A stretch of 35,621 nucleotides of DNA from assembly GCA_945903465.1 (NCBI GenBank), contig CAMDOF010000070.1, positions 1 to 35,621 on the forward strand, written 5' to 3'. The notes under the pieces were generated by a model. The model saw only the letters and a program-made list of their open reading frames with translations. It was not told the origin of the DNA and did not search any database. Source of the stretch: Opitutus sp. GAS368 (GTDB taxonomy: Bacteria; Verrucomicrobiota; Verrucomicrobiia; Opitutales; Opitutaceae). The stretch's first letter is position 1; the number at the start of each line of letters is the position of its first letter. A program made the translations under genes and the position numbers. Shown one piece after another: positions 25,202 through 34,018 of the stretch.

Positions 25202-25604
25202 GTGAAATCGACCCGCCGCCGATTCCTACAACTCACCAGCGGTGCACTGGCCGTCGGCACTGTCTCCCACCGGGTGTGGGCCGCCTCGCCGGACAAGGGC
25301 GCCCTGAGTCTCGGTTACAGCGTGTAGAGGATGAAGATGGTCCCGCTCGCCGAGTCGCTCGCGAAGTGTGCGCGGATCGGTTACCGCAACTTAGGTTCTA
25401 GGGCCGCGACGACGGCGGAATTGCCGAGTCGCTCGCGCAGTGTGCGCTGATCGAACCGGCTGCCGTCTGGTCGAATTGCTCTTCGACAAGATTGTGTTCA
25501 AGAAGGAGCCGTCGGTCAGGAATCAGATGCGGTCGCTGGATCCGATTACCAAAGGGAACGGGGATGCTTTCGACAAGGAGTCCGCGAAATGGTACCGGCG
25601 GTGA
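25202..25604 (+). pseudogene. Decayed sugar phosphate isomerase/epimerase-like gene
   Basis: A GTG at 25202 opens a Tat-type signal (KSTRRRFLQLTSGALAVGTV) followed by the start of a TIM-barrel isomerase pattern (GALSLGYSV). An in-frame TAG at 25325-25327 interrupts it, and the same frame continues with MKMVPLAESLAKCARIGYRN, which normally follows directly. A second stop comes near 25447. A further coding-like piece (LLFDKIVFKKEPSVRNQ to SAKWYRR, about 25473-25604) is in another frame, and I do not recognise it. An imperfect 31-bp repeat (25349-25379 and 25423-25453) shows local duplication. The gene is dead or nearly so. Its place suggests it once worked with the dehydrogenase on keto sugars. 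Confidence 0.6.
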
Positions 25605-25712
25605 AAACCGCGGTGGAACGTTCCTGAAACAGCCGGCCCTGCCCGGTCCCGCGTCCGGCGAACAACCTCCGACCGAATTGTAGTTTTCTTTTTTATTACC
25701 TCGGTGCCTCTT

Positions 25713-25722
25713 TTACTGATAA
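25713..25722. promoter_or_regulatory. TTAYYGATAA site upstream of TonB-dependent receptor 2
   Basis: TTACTGATAA is followed by a run of A (to 25727), 13 bp before the receptor ATG. The same motif with A-tract occurs at 30151-30160 and 33908-33917. At this position a bound protein would block ribosome or polymerase access. Confidence 0.45.
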
Positions 25723-25735
25723 AAAAACAAATCCC

Positions 25736-28700
25736 ATGCGCTACCCCTGTTTACGCCCGCCGTTTTGCCCGACTGTCGCCGCCGCGTTGATGGCGTTTGC
25801 CGCCGCCCAAGCCCAGACCGCGTCTTCGCCGGCCGGGGCGAACAACGAGATCGTCGGCCTCAGTCCTTTCGAGGTTCGGACGGAGCGCGACAAGGGCTTT
25901 GTGGCGGCGAGTTCGCTCGCGGGCGGGCGGCTCGCGGGCGATCTGAAGGACACGCCGGTGGCCTATTCGGTGCTGACGAAGGACTTCATCGACGCACTGC
26001 AATTGACCGATTTGAACGAGATGGCGATGTGGGCCCCAAACAGCGTGTCGCGCTCCGACATGGGCACGGCGGGCACCAGCACGGGCAGCGATGTCACGGT
26101 CACTTCGCGCGGGGTCGTGAGCAATAACCCGCAGCGCAATTTCTTCCCCTACGGTTTCAGTTTCGACAGCTACAACATCGACCGGCTGGACCTCGCGCGC
26201 GGGGCGAACTCGGTGCTCTTTGGCACCGGCACGTCAGGAGGCACAGCCAACAGCGTGACAAAACGTGCCCGCACGGATCGGCGCTTCACCGAGCTGCGCG
26301 CCTCCGCGGCGTCGTGGAACAACTACCGCTTCACGCTGGATCACAACCAGCCGCTGGGCGATCGCGTCGCGCTGCGGTTCAACGCGATTTACCAGGCCCG
26401 GCAGGGCTGGCGCGACTACGACTGGGAAAAGAAAAAGTCCGCCACGCTCGCCGCGACCTGGAAGCCGTTTCAAAAGACGGAAGTTCGCGTCGAGGGCGAA
26501 AAAGGCCGGCGCAATCGCTCTGTCAATCTGACGAACTTCAACGATCAGTTCACCGGCTGGGACGGTCGCTCGACGTTCAGCGCGCCGATCACGACGGCGA
26601 TCGCCGCCAACGGTGTCGCCCGCACGGCCGCGCGCTGGCTGGTCTTCACCCCCACCAACGGACTCGGCACCGTCACCAATTACGAGGGCTGGGCGATGAC
26701 CCTCGCCGGCAATGCGACCGCGGCCACTCCCGTCGGCGGCACGTTCGTCGTCGGGCCCAGCGCGAATGTCTCGGCCAATCCGGTGAACTACGCGCAGAAT
26801 CTGCCGGATGCGCGCTTCAACAACGCGCTGAGCGGTTCGCATTTTCGCGTCCCACGCCGCACCGATTCCGGCACGATCGACGCGCCGCTCTACGCGCAGG
26901 ACTATGACAACGTGACGCTCGCCGTCACCCAGCAGGTGGGCGAGCGGCTCTTTGCGGAGGCGGCCTTCAATATCGGTCGCGAGAAAGTCGATACCAACCT
27001 GTCCCCGGCGCGTTCGTTGAGCAGCCTGTTGATCGACATCAACTCGAAATTACCGAATGGCGCCGCGAATCCGAATTATCTCGAGCCTTACGGCGAGACA
27101 CCCGCGTACGTGCACAACAAGTTTCACGAGACCAACGAGGGTCGGGTTTCCGTCGGCTACGTGCTCGACAAGACGCGGCTCGGCGACTTCCGGTTCAACG
27201 CCATCGCGGGTGCTTCGAGCGACACCATTCATAACGACTCGTTCATCTATGTCTTCAAGGACAACGCCGACCACCGCCAGTGGCCGACATTCAACATCGT
27301 CCGCTTCCGCTACTATTACGCGACGGACTCGTCGCGGCCGATGCCGCTCGCGGGCCAGGTGAGCTACGTCGACCCGGTCGGCGGTACGACGCGCAATGTG
27401 CCCGCGGGGCTGGTCTACGACTACACCAACACGGGCTTCACGGTGCGGAGCAAGACGCAGTATCGCTACGCGCAGGCCGCGGGAAATGCGAAGTTGTTCA
27501 AGGGCCGCCTCAATCTCCTCGGGGCGGTCCGCCGCGACCACTACGAGTCCGAACGGAGCAATCTCGTCGAGCGCGGCGATCTGCCGCTGACGTGGGATGG
27601 CACGAGCTACGTGCCGAAGCCGGCCGCGCTGGCGGATTGGGGCGCGCTCATGTATCGGGAGCGCAACGCGGCTGGCAATCCCATCGGTCCGGAGTTGCCG
27701 GCGGCCACCCGGCCGCGCATCGGCATCGAGCGCGATGCGCGCTATGCGAACGATCGTTTTCAAAGCGACTATTCGCCGGAGGACGCCTCCGGCACCGTTG
27801 ACACGTATTCGGTCGGGGCAGTCGCCCATGTGACGAAGAATTTCACGCTCTTCGCCAACTACGCGCTGTCGTTTGTGCCGCCCGGAAATTCCTATGACAT
27901 CAACGGCAAGCTCTTCGCCCCGCAGGCCTCGCAGGGCCGTGACCTCGGCGTACGGTTGGTTTTGCTCGGAGGCGATTTGGTGGCGAACGTCATTCGCTAT
28001 GAGAGCAAGGACAAGGAGCGCACCTTTTCGATCGGGAACTTTGGCACGAACCTGAACGCGATTATCGCCGCTCCGCCGGTGGGCGATACGTCGGGCGGGT
28101 TGAACACGCACGGGCTTGCGCTCGTGCCGCCGCACCTCGACAAGGCTGCGAGCGAGTCCGAGGGCTGGGAACTCGAGGTGACGGCCAACCTCAATCGCAA
28201 CTGGCGTTTGATGGCGAACGCGGCGCTGCCGAAAGCGCATCAGACCGACGTCCTGCGCGGCATCCGCGCGTATCTGGCGACCAACGACAAGGTGCTGCGG
28301 CAAATCCTCGCCGAGGCAGGAGCGACCCTTTCGGCCGGTAACGTCGCGACGTTCAATCCGGCGATTCCGACCAGCCAGTCGCCGCGCGGGCCTGGTGCCG
28401 TCGCCGCTTGGAATAACATCCAGACCGACCTCGCGTCGATCGTGACACAGCCGCAGAAGCTCACTCGCCTGACGGAGGCCATGGGGAATTTCTTCACGGA
28501 CTACAGCTTTCGCGAAGGCACGCTGAGGGGCCTGCGGTTGGGCGTTGGGTTGAACTATCGCGGGCGCGAAGTCATCGGCTACAAAGGCGCCGATACAATC
28601 CGCAATCCGGCCAACGCCGTCCAGGCGATCGATGATCCGGCCGTGGGCGCGCTCGATACGGTGAACCGCGCGCCCTACGCCACGGCGCTTCTCACGTTCA

Positions 28701-28909
28701 ATTTCACCGTGAAACTCCGCAGCCGCTACACCCTTGGTCTCGACCTGAAAATCGACAACCTCTTCGATTACGACAAGCCGATCTACTATTCCACCACCCT
28801 CCGGCCGGCCGGAGGCGATTTGACGAATCCGGCCCGGGTCGCGAGCGGCTTGCGCTACTACTGGGTCACGCCGCGAAATTCCACGCTCTCGGCCTCGCTG
28901 AAATTCTGA
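25736..28909 (+). CDS. TonB-dependent receptor 2
   Basis: 1057 residues, a paralogue of the receptor at 19390 with matching domain order and many identical stretches. It has a signal peptide (MRYPCLRPPFCPTVAAALMA, cleavage near AQAQT) and a plug starting LSPFEVRTERDKGFVAASS then GGRLAGDLKDTPVAYSVLT. The barrel ends in aromatic Phe (SLKF). Divergence is strongest in the extracellular-loop regions of the barrel, so the two receptors probably take up related but different ligands. It has its own AT-rich upstream region with a TTACTGATAA site, so it is likely expressed apart from receptor 1. No partner gene follows on this strand; a decayed minus-strand gene begins 30 bp downstream. Confidence 0.93.
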   Translation: MRYPCLRPPFCPTVAAALMAFAAAQAQTASSPAGANNEIVGLSPFEVRTERDKGFVAASSLAGGRLAGDLKDTPVAYSVLTKDFIDALQLTDLNEMAMWAPNSVSRSDMGTAGTSTGSDVTVTSRGVVSNNPQRNFFPYGFSFDSYNIDRLDLARGANSVLFGTGTSGGTANSVTKRARTDRRFTELRASAASWNNYRFTLDHNQPLGDRVALRFNAIYQARQGWRDYDWEKKKSATLAATWKPFQKTEVRVEGEKGRRNRSVNLTNFNDQFTGWDGRSTFSAPITTAIAANGVARTAARWLVFTPTNGLGTVTNYEGWAMTLAGNATAATPVGGTFVVGPSANVSANPVNYAQNLPDARFNNALSGSHFRVPRRTDSGTIDAPLYAQDYDNVTLAVTQQVGERLFAEAAFNIGREKVDTNLSPARSLSSLLIDINSKLPNGAANPNYLEPYGETPAYVHNKFHETNEGRVSVGYVLDKTRLGDFRFNAIAGASSDTIHNDSFIYVFKDNADHRQWPTFNIVRFRYYYATDSSRPMPLAGQVSYVDPVGGTTRNVPAGLVYDYTNTGFTVRSKTQYRYAQAAGNAKLFKGRLNLLGAVRRDHYESERSNLVERGDLPLTWDGTSYVPKPAALADWGALMYRERNAAGNPIGPELPAATRPRIGIERDARYANDRFQSDYSPEDASGTVDTYSVGAVAHVTKNFTLFANYALSFVPPGNSYDINGKLFAPQASQGRDLGVRLVLLGGDLVANVIRYESKDKERTFSIGNFGTNLNAIIAAPPVGDTSGGLNTHGLALVPPHLDKAASESEGWELEVTANLNRNWRLMANAALPKAHQTDVLRGIRAYLATNDKVLRQILAEAGATLSAGNVATFNPAIPTSQSPRGPGAVAAWNNIQTDLASIVTQPQKLTRLTEAMGNFFTDYSFREGTLRGLRLGVGLNYRGREVIGYKGADTIRNPANAVQAIDDPAVGALDTVNRAPYATALLTFNFTVKLRSRYTLGLDLKIDNLFDYDKPIYYSTTLRPAGGDLTNPARVASGLRYYWVTPRNSTLSASLKF

Positions 28910-28939
28910 ACCGGCGGCTTCGTGTTTCCTCCTGCTCGG

Positions 28940-29992
28940 TCAGGTCGCGGCGTACTGTGCCTTCAGGAACTCCAACGCCGTGACGTTGCCGCGCGGCTGT
29001 TCGATCAACGCGAGTTCGGATGCATCCACGGCCTCCGGCTGCTCAACGGAAATCCCGCGCGTGTGATACTCGATTTCGCAAAATCCGAAGCCGTCCCAGA
29101 ATTGCAGGAATGGGTCGTCCGCTGTTTGGTTCGGCGGCGCGTCGAGGTAGCGCGCGGTCGGCAGGCGCGGGACGTTCCATTGGAAACGTTGCCGGATATC
29201 GCCTTCATCGTGCACTGAGAACGGTCATCCAACCGCGTCGTTCACTCGCACGCCGGTCCTGGACATCCGGTTGCCGTCGGAGCGCTTGAGCAGAAAGCCA
29301 TCGTTTGTATCCAATTCTCCGATATGCTTTGAGTTGAAGGAGGAAACGGGCCTGGTCCCGGTCTGGAGTTGGGCGCCGCCGATCGTCTCCGGGCGCAATG
29401 GCAGAAGAGGCCAGAGATCCACGCGGGCATGCGGGTCGTCGGCAGCGGATCGCCGGAATTAATGATGAAAACGCAACGCGGCCCCACAGGCGCCGCAGCC
29501 GCGCAGCCCGGGAGGCCGGTGCCGGGCCGAGTTCGATGATGCGGCGAACCGAGAGCGGTCGGCGCGCTTCGGAGCGATGGTCCTGCAGCGCGATCGTTCC
29601 TGTGACGACGCCGCGCTGGGCGGAAAGCTCGCTGAGCGCGTGGTTTCCTGGATCCATTGCCGGCTGAATGCGATAGTTTGAAAAGAGCCACCGTCTGGCG
29701 GCCCCTGCCACCTGGGCGCGGCTTCGGGCGCCTGCCAGACGCGCAATCCGCCGATGCCGCCTGCGCCGAGACGACCAACTTCCTCCGCCGACGGGCAGTC
29801 CGCCAGCGTAGGATTAAGCCACATCGCGTTGGGATCGTTGCCTGCCGCGCTCACGGCGAGGAGGCGGGCACCGGCGGGAATCACGACCGCCTGTCCGGTT
29901 GCCATTGAGCCAAGCCGGTGGAATGGCAGACGGTGCCGATCGATAAAATCGCAAATTTCCAAAATCGTTTCGAGTGAGCGGTGGAGGTTCAT
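28940..29992 (-). pseudogene. Decayed gene, possibly galactose-mutarotase-like (DUF4380 type)
   Basis: The frame opens with MNLHRSLETILEICDFIDRH at 29992 and carries protein-like text (VVIPAGARLLAVSAAGNDP, MWLNPTLADCP) for about 110 codons. It then shifts (coding text moves to the second frame: QRGVVTGTIALQDHRS, LSVRRIIELGP) and shifts again near 29470 (CVFIINSGDPLPTT). From about 29420 the original frame resumes (LWPLLPLRPETIGGAQLQTG, FNSKHIGELD). A TGA at 29225-29227 interrupts it, yet the same frame continues coding (FQWNVPRLPTARYLDAPPN, FLQFWDGFGFCEIEYHTRG) to 28940. The pattern GARLL...WLNP...G-G recalls mutarotase-like DUF4380 proteins, but this is a weak match. Clearly broken. Confidence 0.55.
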
Positions 29993-30150
29993 TTCAGCCG
30001 CCGCCCCAAAATCGGATTTTTGCCGTGACGGAAAGAAGCAGAGCCAACGTTGTACCCCAAAGTTTAACCAAGGTTTTTTCCTCGGAGAACTGCGCTACCG
30101 GCGTCGGGTGGGAAGGCACGCGGCCGAAGGGAATTAAGGCCAAGAATTAA

Positions 30151-30160
30151 TTATCGATAA
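30151..30160. promoter_or_regulatory. TTATCGATAA palindrome upstream of the GntR regulator gene
   Basis: A perfect 10-bp palindrome inside an AT-rich stretch (30146-30167) followed by an A-tract, 43 bp upstream of the regulator ATG. Together with 25713-25722 and 33908-33917 it gives the shared motif TTAYYGATAA. A self-regulatory operator is plausible. Confidence 0.5.
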
Positions 30161-30203
30161 AAAAATTTGCTGTATTTCAACCGATCTTTTGTAGGTTCGC
30201 GGG

Positions 30204-31127
30204 ATGCCTCCCGCCCGCGTCTCGCCGGTATACGCGCACACGCACAACGCGCTGCTGGATTTCTTCCGGGCGGAACTCGGGCCCGAGGGTCTGCTGCCGG
30301 TGCAGGCGGAGCTGGCGGAGCGCTCCGGGGCGAGCCGGACGACGATTCACCGCATCCTGCGCGCGTTGAGGCGTTCCGGCATCGTCAACGATGCGGTGGA
30401 CGGCATCCGGCTGTCGCGCCGGCCGACCAAGAAGGATTTTTTGCCGCAGCCCCGCAACCTGTCGCGGCGGGAGGCGGTCGAGCAGAGTCTGATGCATATG
30501 CTGGTGCAGGGCCGGCTCAGGCCCGGCGAACGATTTTCCGAACTGGCGCTGGCGCGCCAGCACAAGGTGACCACCGTGACAATTCGGGAGGCGTTGCTCC
30601 GGCTCGCGAGCCTCGGGGTCTTCACCAAAGTGGTGCGGAAGCAGTGGGAGGTGACACGGATCGATGCGGCCGCGATCAACGAGCTGGTCGATGTCCGGAT
30701 CCTGATCGAGACCTATGCGCTGCGCCGCTATTTTCAACGCGGCGCCCCGTTGCGGGAGCGGTTCAAGGTCATCTACGAGGAGACGCGGAAACTGGCGGGG
30801 ACGGCGAATCCCGACCGGAAGGAGTTTTTTCGCATCGATGCGGACCTGCATCGGACGATTCTCGAGTAGGGCCAGAATCGTTATCTCGCCGACCAGTTCC
30901 GGTTCACGTCGTTTCCGATTCAGATTCAGTTTTTGCACCGGGGCTTCGACGCGAAGCTGCAGCGATTGGGGCTCGGACAGCACCTCGCACTGCTCGCTGC
31001 CATCGTGGGCGACAACGAGGAGGAGGCGCTCGCGCAGCTCGAAAACCATCTCGGGGAGGCGCGGCGCACGCTGTTAAAATTCGAAGCGGAGAAAGCCGCC
31101 GCGGCCGCGGACGTGCCGGTCGGGTGA
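30204..31127 (+). pseudogene. GntR/FCD-type regulator with two DNA-binding domains and an in-frame amber codon
   Basis: The ATG at 30204 opens 221 codons. Residues about 10-75 form a first winged helix (LAERSGASRTTIHRILRALR). Residues about 90-155 form a second, GntR-type one (LALARQHKVTTVTIREALLR). From about 156 a FCD ligand domain begins (INELVDVRILIETYALRRYF). TAG at 30867-30869 interrupts this domain after LHRTILE, but the same frame continues in typical FCD text (NRYLADQFRFTSFPIQIQFL, LGQHLALLAAIVGDNEEEAL) to TGA at 31125-31127. The intact gene would be 307 residues. FCD domains usually bind sugar acids or other small carboxylates. The truncated product might still bind DNA without ligand control. 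Confidence 0.75.
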
Positions 31128-31146
31128 GTTATCCCGGCGGTGGAAA

Positions 31147-33825
31147 CTACGAAAACGCCAGCGTAACGGTGGTGCGCTGGCCGGCGGGAAGTTTGAAGCG
31201 AGCATGGCCCTCGGGCGCGTTGCCGTCCGCCGGCGTCAGCGCAAGTTTTTCCTCGCGTCGCACGACCAGTTCGCCGGCGCAGCCGGCGGGCAGCTCCACT
31301 GCAATTTCCCGGGCGCCGTTCTTGCCGCGGGCACTGAATCGCACGGGGCCGCGGCCGAGATGGGAAACCAGATCGATTTGTTCCAAATCGGCGAGTTGCG
31401 GGCGAACCTCAATCCGACCGCAGCCCGGGTCGAGCGGACGGATTCCGGCGATCGCCTGATGCGCGATGTAGAGCGGCACGACCGCGCAGTGGCTCCATTG
31501 GCTGCCCGAGTCGGGCGCGACCCGCCATCCCTCCTGGAGTGTGTTGTTGAGCCGGACCGAATCCATCGTGGCCCAGCGCGTGCGGAGATCCTGCACCACA
31601 ACGTCGCTGCGGCCACCCTTGGCGAGCGCCCAGAGGCGCCAGCCGGCGTTGGCCGGGTAGGAGAGACCCATCGTCTTGGGCACTTCGGCGAGGGTCTTCA
31701 AACCGGCGGCGGTGTCGCCGTTGGGGCATTGGTCAAACAGAATGGCGTTGGCCAGCGAACGGTCGCAGAGAGAAAGTTTTTTCTCCTCGTCGACCCAGGG
31801 GAGGTTGTTGACGAACAGCCGTTGATCGGCGCTCCAAAAGCGTTTCACCGCGACCTGTTCGAGCTCGCGGCCAAATTTCAGCGCGGCCTCGGCCTGTTTG
31901 CCGTCGCCAAATGCGCGGCAGAGCGGCGCGAGCGCGTGTTGCAGCATCGCCGCGGTGTAGAGGTTGAAGGCGCACTGCTTGTGGCGCTGCGTGAAGGGCG
32001 GCGCGATGCCCGACTGTTGCTGATACGCCTGATAGTCCATCCAAACGCAGGGGATGCCGAGATTCTCGACGGCGAGCAGTCTGTCTTCGCCCCGGATGCC
32101 GTGCAGGTAGTTCGCGAAGCGCAGCAGTCGCGGATAGGCCTCCTCGATCGCATCAATCCGCCCCGTGTGCATATAGTGGTGCCAGCAGTCGAAGTTGAGC
32201 TGCACGCCGTGATCGAGAATCGGTCCGAGATGCCAGACATCGAGTTCGCGCTCCATGATGCGCGCGAGCCGGTCGTAGGCCGGCCAGCAATCGAGGAAAT
32301 AACCGTCGACGGTGAGACCCTGGCTGTACGTCGTGATGAAACGTTCGATCGAGCGGTTTTCGCCGAACGCGAGCCGGATGGCATGCTGCTGATGTCCGCA
32401 GTCGCCGCTGTACGGTTGACGTTCGCGGCCCATGCCGTCGACGAGCGTGTCCTGCGCGCAATTATGCAGCGTGTTGACCGACGCGTCGAACAGCCGCTGC
32501 AGGGCCGGCTCGTTCGTCCGGAGTTCGGGCGTGTTCGGCCAGGGGAAAATCCGGCGCCGCACCCCGACGTCGCGAATCGTCACCGCGCCGCTCACCTCGC
32601 GGATGTGGAGCTGAAGCCAACGGAGACTCTCGAAGTCGAAACATTCGAAGTGATTGATGCCTTCGCGGCAGATGAAACGGGTCCACGCGTCGCGGCCCGA
32701 AGTGTTGAGCAGCGCCGGGCCGCCCACGAGGTGCCCCTCTTGAAACATCAGTTCGACGACGGTGCCGGCGGGAGCCTCGATGGTGAAAAATGGCCAGCCG
32801 ACAATTTGCTCGGAAAACTCGAAGGTGAGGGCGGCGGCGCGGGTGCCGTCGAGGGTGACGCGCCACGAGCCCGGCCCGTTTGGAGCGACAATCCCGCCGG
32901 GAGTGCGCTCCACGGTGAACGCGTTCGGGGTGCGGCACTCGAAATATTCGTCCGCCTGGCGCTGCCAGCGAATCCACGCGGACTCGGAAAGTTTTTGCGC
33001 GGCGATTAGCGGCTCGCGCAACATCGGCACGCTGCGCGGGCGGAGTTCGCAGTTGTCGGGCGCATTACGGATGCCGAGGGCGTATTCGACAAACTTGGTC
33101 GAGAGCGCTGGTTTGTTGGGCGAACCTTCCAGCACCATCGGGGGCAGCCAGTCGGATGCGGGGGTGTAGCCGGCCGAGGTCCAGCCGTGCGGATAAAGCC
33201 GGGCGTCGAATTCCTCCTGCAGGGCGCGCAGGAACCAGCGGCGATACTGGCCGGGTTTCCACGCGCGGCAGAGCAGCGACTGCCAGGTCGGGTCGGAGAC
33301 GATTTTCTCTCGCGTGCCGTCTGCGTACTCGAGCTCGAGCCAGAAAAGAAAACCAGGTTTGCCAATCGGCCAGGTGCCGTCGCCGTGGCCGTAATACAGG
33401 ACGGTGGCACCGAGAATATTTTCACCGGCGTGCAAGGCCTCGGTGAGATCCAGCGGGTCCGCTTCGGCCCAGCGCGGATCGCTCGGCGCCGGACCCCATT
33501 GGATGCGCTGGCCATTCACGTCGAGACGATACCGGCTCTCGGCGGCGATCCAGCCGGTGGCGCGGACGGGTTTAGCCCGCAGCGTGGCGGCGCGGCGGAA
33601 GAGCACGAAGGTGTTGGCCAGGCAGCGTCCGCAAGGAAACCAAATCCATTTGGCGGGATTCAGATCCGGAAGCCGGGGGCCGTTTGATGGCGCGACCGCG
33701 GGCAAGGTGAGCAGCGCTTTGGCCTGTCCGGCCGGCGGCGGCTCAGCGGCCGCAGTGATGGTTGTGATGAGGAGGGTGGAACCGGCCGTCACGGTGGAGG
33801 TTCGAAGGAATTCGCGACGATTCAT
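31147..33825 (-). CDS. Tat-exported GH78-like alpha-L-rhamnosidase
   Basis: 892 residues from the ATG at 33823-33825, where a Tat signal starts (MNRREFLRTSTVTAGSTLLI). An ATG at 33933 would add 36 residues before it. The N-terminal half is beta-rich, with a carbohydrate-binding domain of GH78 type (NPAKWIWFP, YRLDVNGQRIQWGPAPSDPR). An (alpha/alpha)6 catalytic barrel follows. The expected acid region is VDGMGRERQPYSGDCGHQQH, in place of the classic DCPQRDER. Later comes NTLQEGWRVAPDSGSQWSHC, matching the base region and ending HCAVVPLYI. It should release terminal rhamnose or a similar sugar from glycans in the periplasm. The active-site variation makes the exact substrate uncertain. Divergent from the broken receptor at 34019. 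Confidence 0.82.
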   Translation of the reverse strand: MNRREFLRTSTVTAGSTLLITTITAAAEPPPAGQAKALLTLPAVAPSNGPRLPDLNPAKWIWFPCGRCLANTFVLFRRAATLRAKPVRATGWIAAESRYRLDVNGQRIQWGPAPSDPRWAEADPLDLTEALHAGENILGATVLYYGHGDGTWPIGKPGFLFWLELEYADGTREKIVSDPTWQSLLCRAWKPGQYRRWFLRALQEEFDARLYPHGWTSAGYTPASDWLPPMVLEGSPNKPALSTKFVEYALGIRNAPDNCELRPRSVPMLREPLIAAQKLSESAWIRWQRQADEYFECRTPNAFTVERTPGGIVAPNGPGSWRVTLDGTRAAALTFEFSEQIVGWPFFTIEAPAGTVVELMFQEGHLVGGPALLNTSGRDAWTRFICREGINHFECFDFESLRWLQLHIREVSGAVTIRDVGVRRRIFPWPNTPELRTNEPALQRLFDASVNTLHNCAQDTLVDGMGRERQPYSGDCGHQQHAIRLAFGENRSIERFITTYSQGLTVDGYFLDCWPAYDRLARIMERELDVWHLGPILDHGVQLNFDCWHHYMHTGRIDAIEEAYPRLLRFANYLHGIRGEDRLLAVENLGIPCVWMDYQAYQQQSGIAPPFTQRHKQCAFNLYTAAMLQHALAPLCRAFGDGKQAEAALKFGRELEQVAVKRFWSADQRLFVNNLPWVDEEKKLSLCDRSLANAILFDQCPNGDTAAGLKTLAEVPKTMGLSYPANAGWRLWALAKGGRSDVVVQDLRTRWATMDSVRLNNTLQEGWRVAPDSGSQWSHCAVVPLYIAHQAIAGIRPLDPGCGRIEVRPQLADLEQIDLVSHLGRGPVRFSARGKNGAREIAVELPAGCAGELVVRREEKLALTPADGNAPEGHARFKLPAGQRTTVTLAFS

Positions 33826-33907
33826 TTTAAAGGGAGGGTTCGCGCATGCGCGCGGGTGAGGGTGAGGGGGAGGGGTAAAACGGGCCGAAAATTGGATTTT
33901 TAAATTT

Positions 33908-33917
33908 TTATTGATAA
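33908..33917. promoter_or_regulatory. TTATTGATAA site in the rhamnosidase / receptor 3 divergent region
   Basis: TTATTGATAA is followed by an A-tract (to 33922). It lies 82 bp from the rhamnosidase ATG and 101 bp from the receptor ATG, so one bound regulator could act on both. Third copy of the shared motif. Confidence 0.5.
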
Positions 33918-34018
33918 AAAAACTCAAGGTCAATTTTGAGACCGGTGACCCGGTCGACGCTTCCGTACCGTTACGTTGGTTTCCCCTCCGAGCGATCTTT
34001 CAAGACCTCGATTTACCC

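Noticed and set aside
31204..33009. Plus-strand open frame of 601 codons opposite the rhamnosidase gene
   Set aside because: No recognisable domain; it is the reverse frame of a well-supported enzyme.
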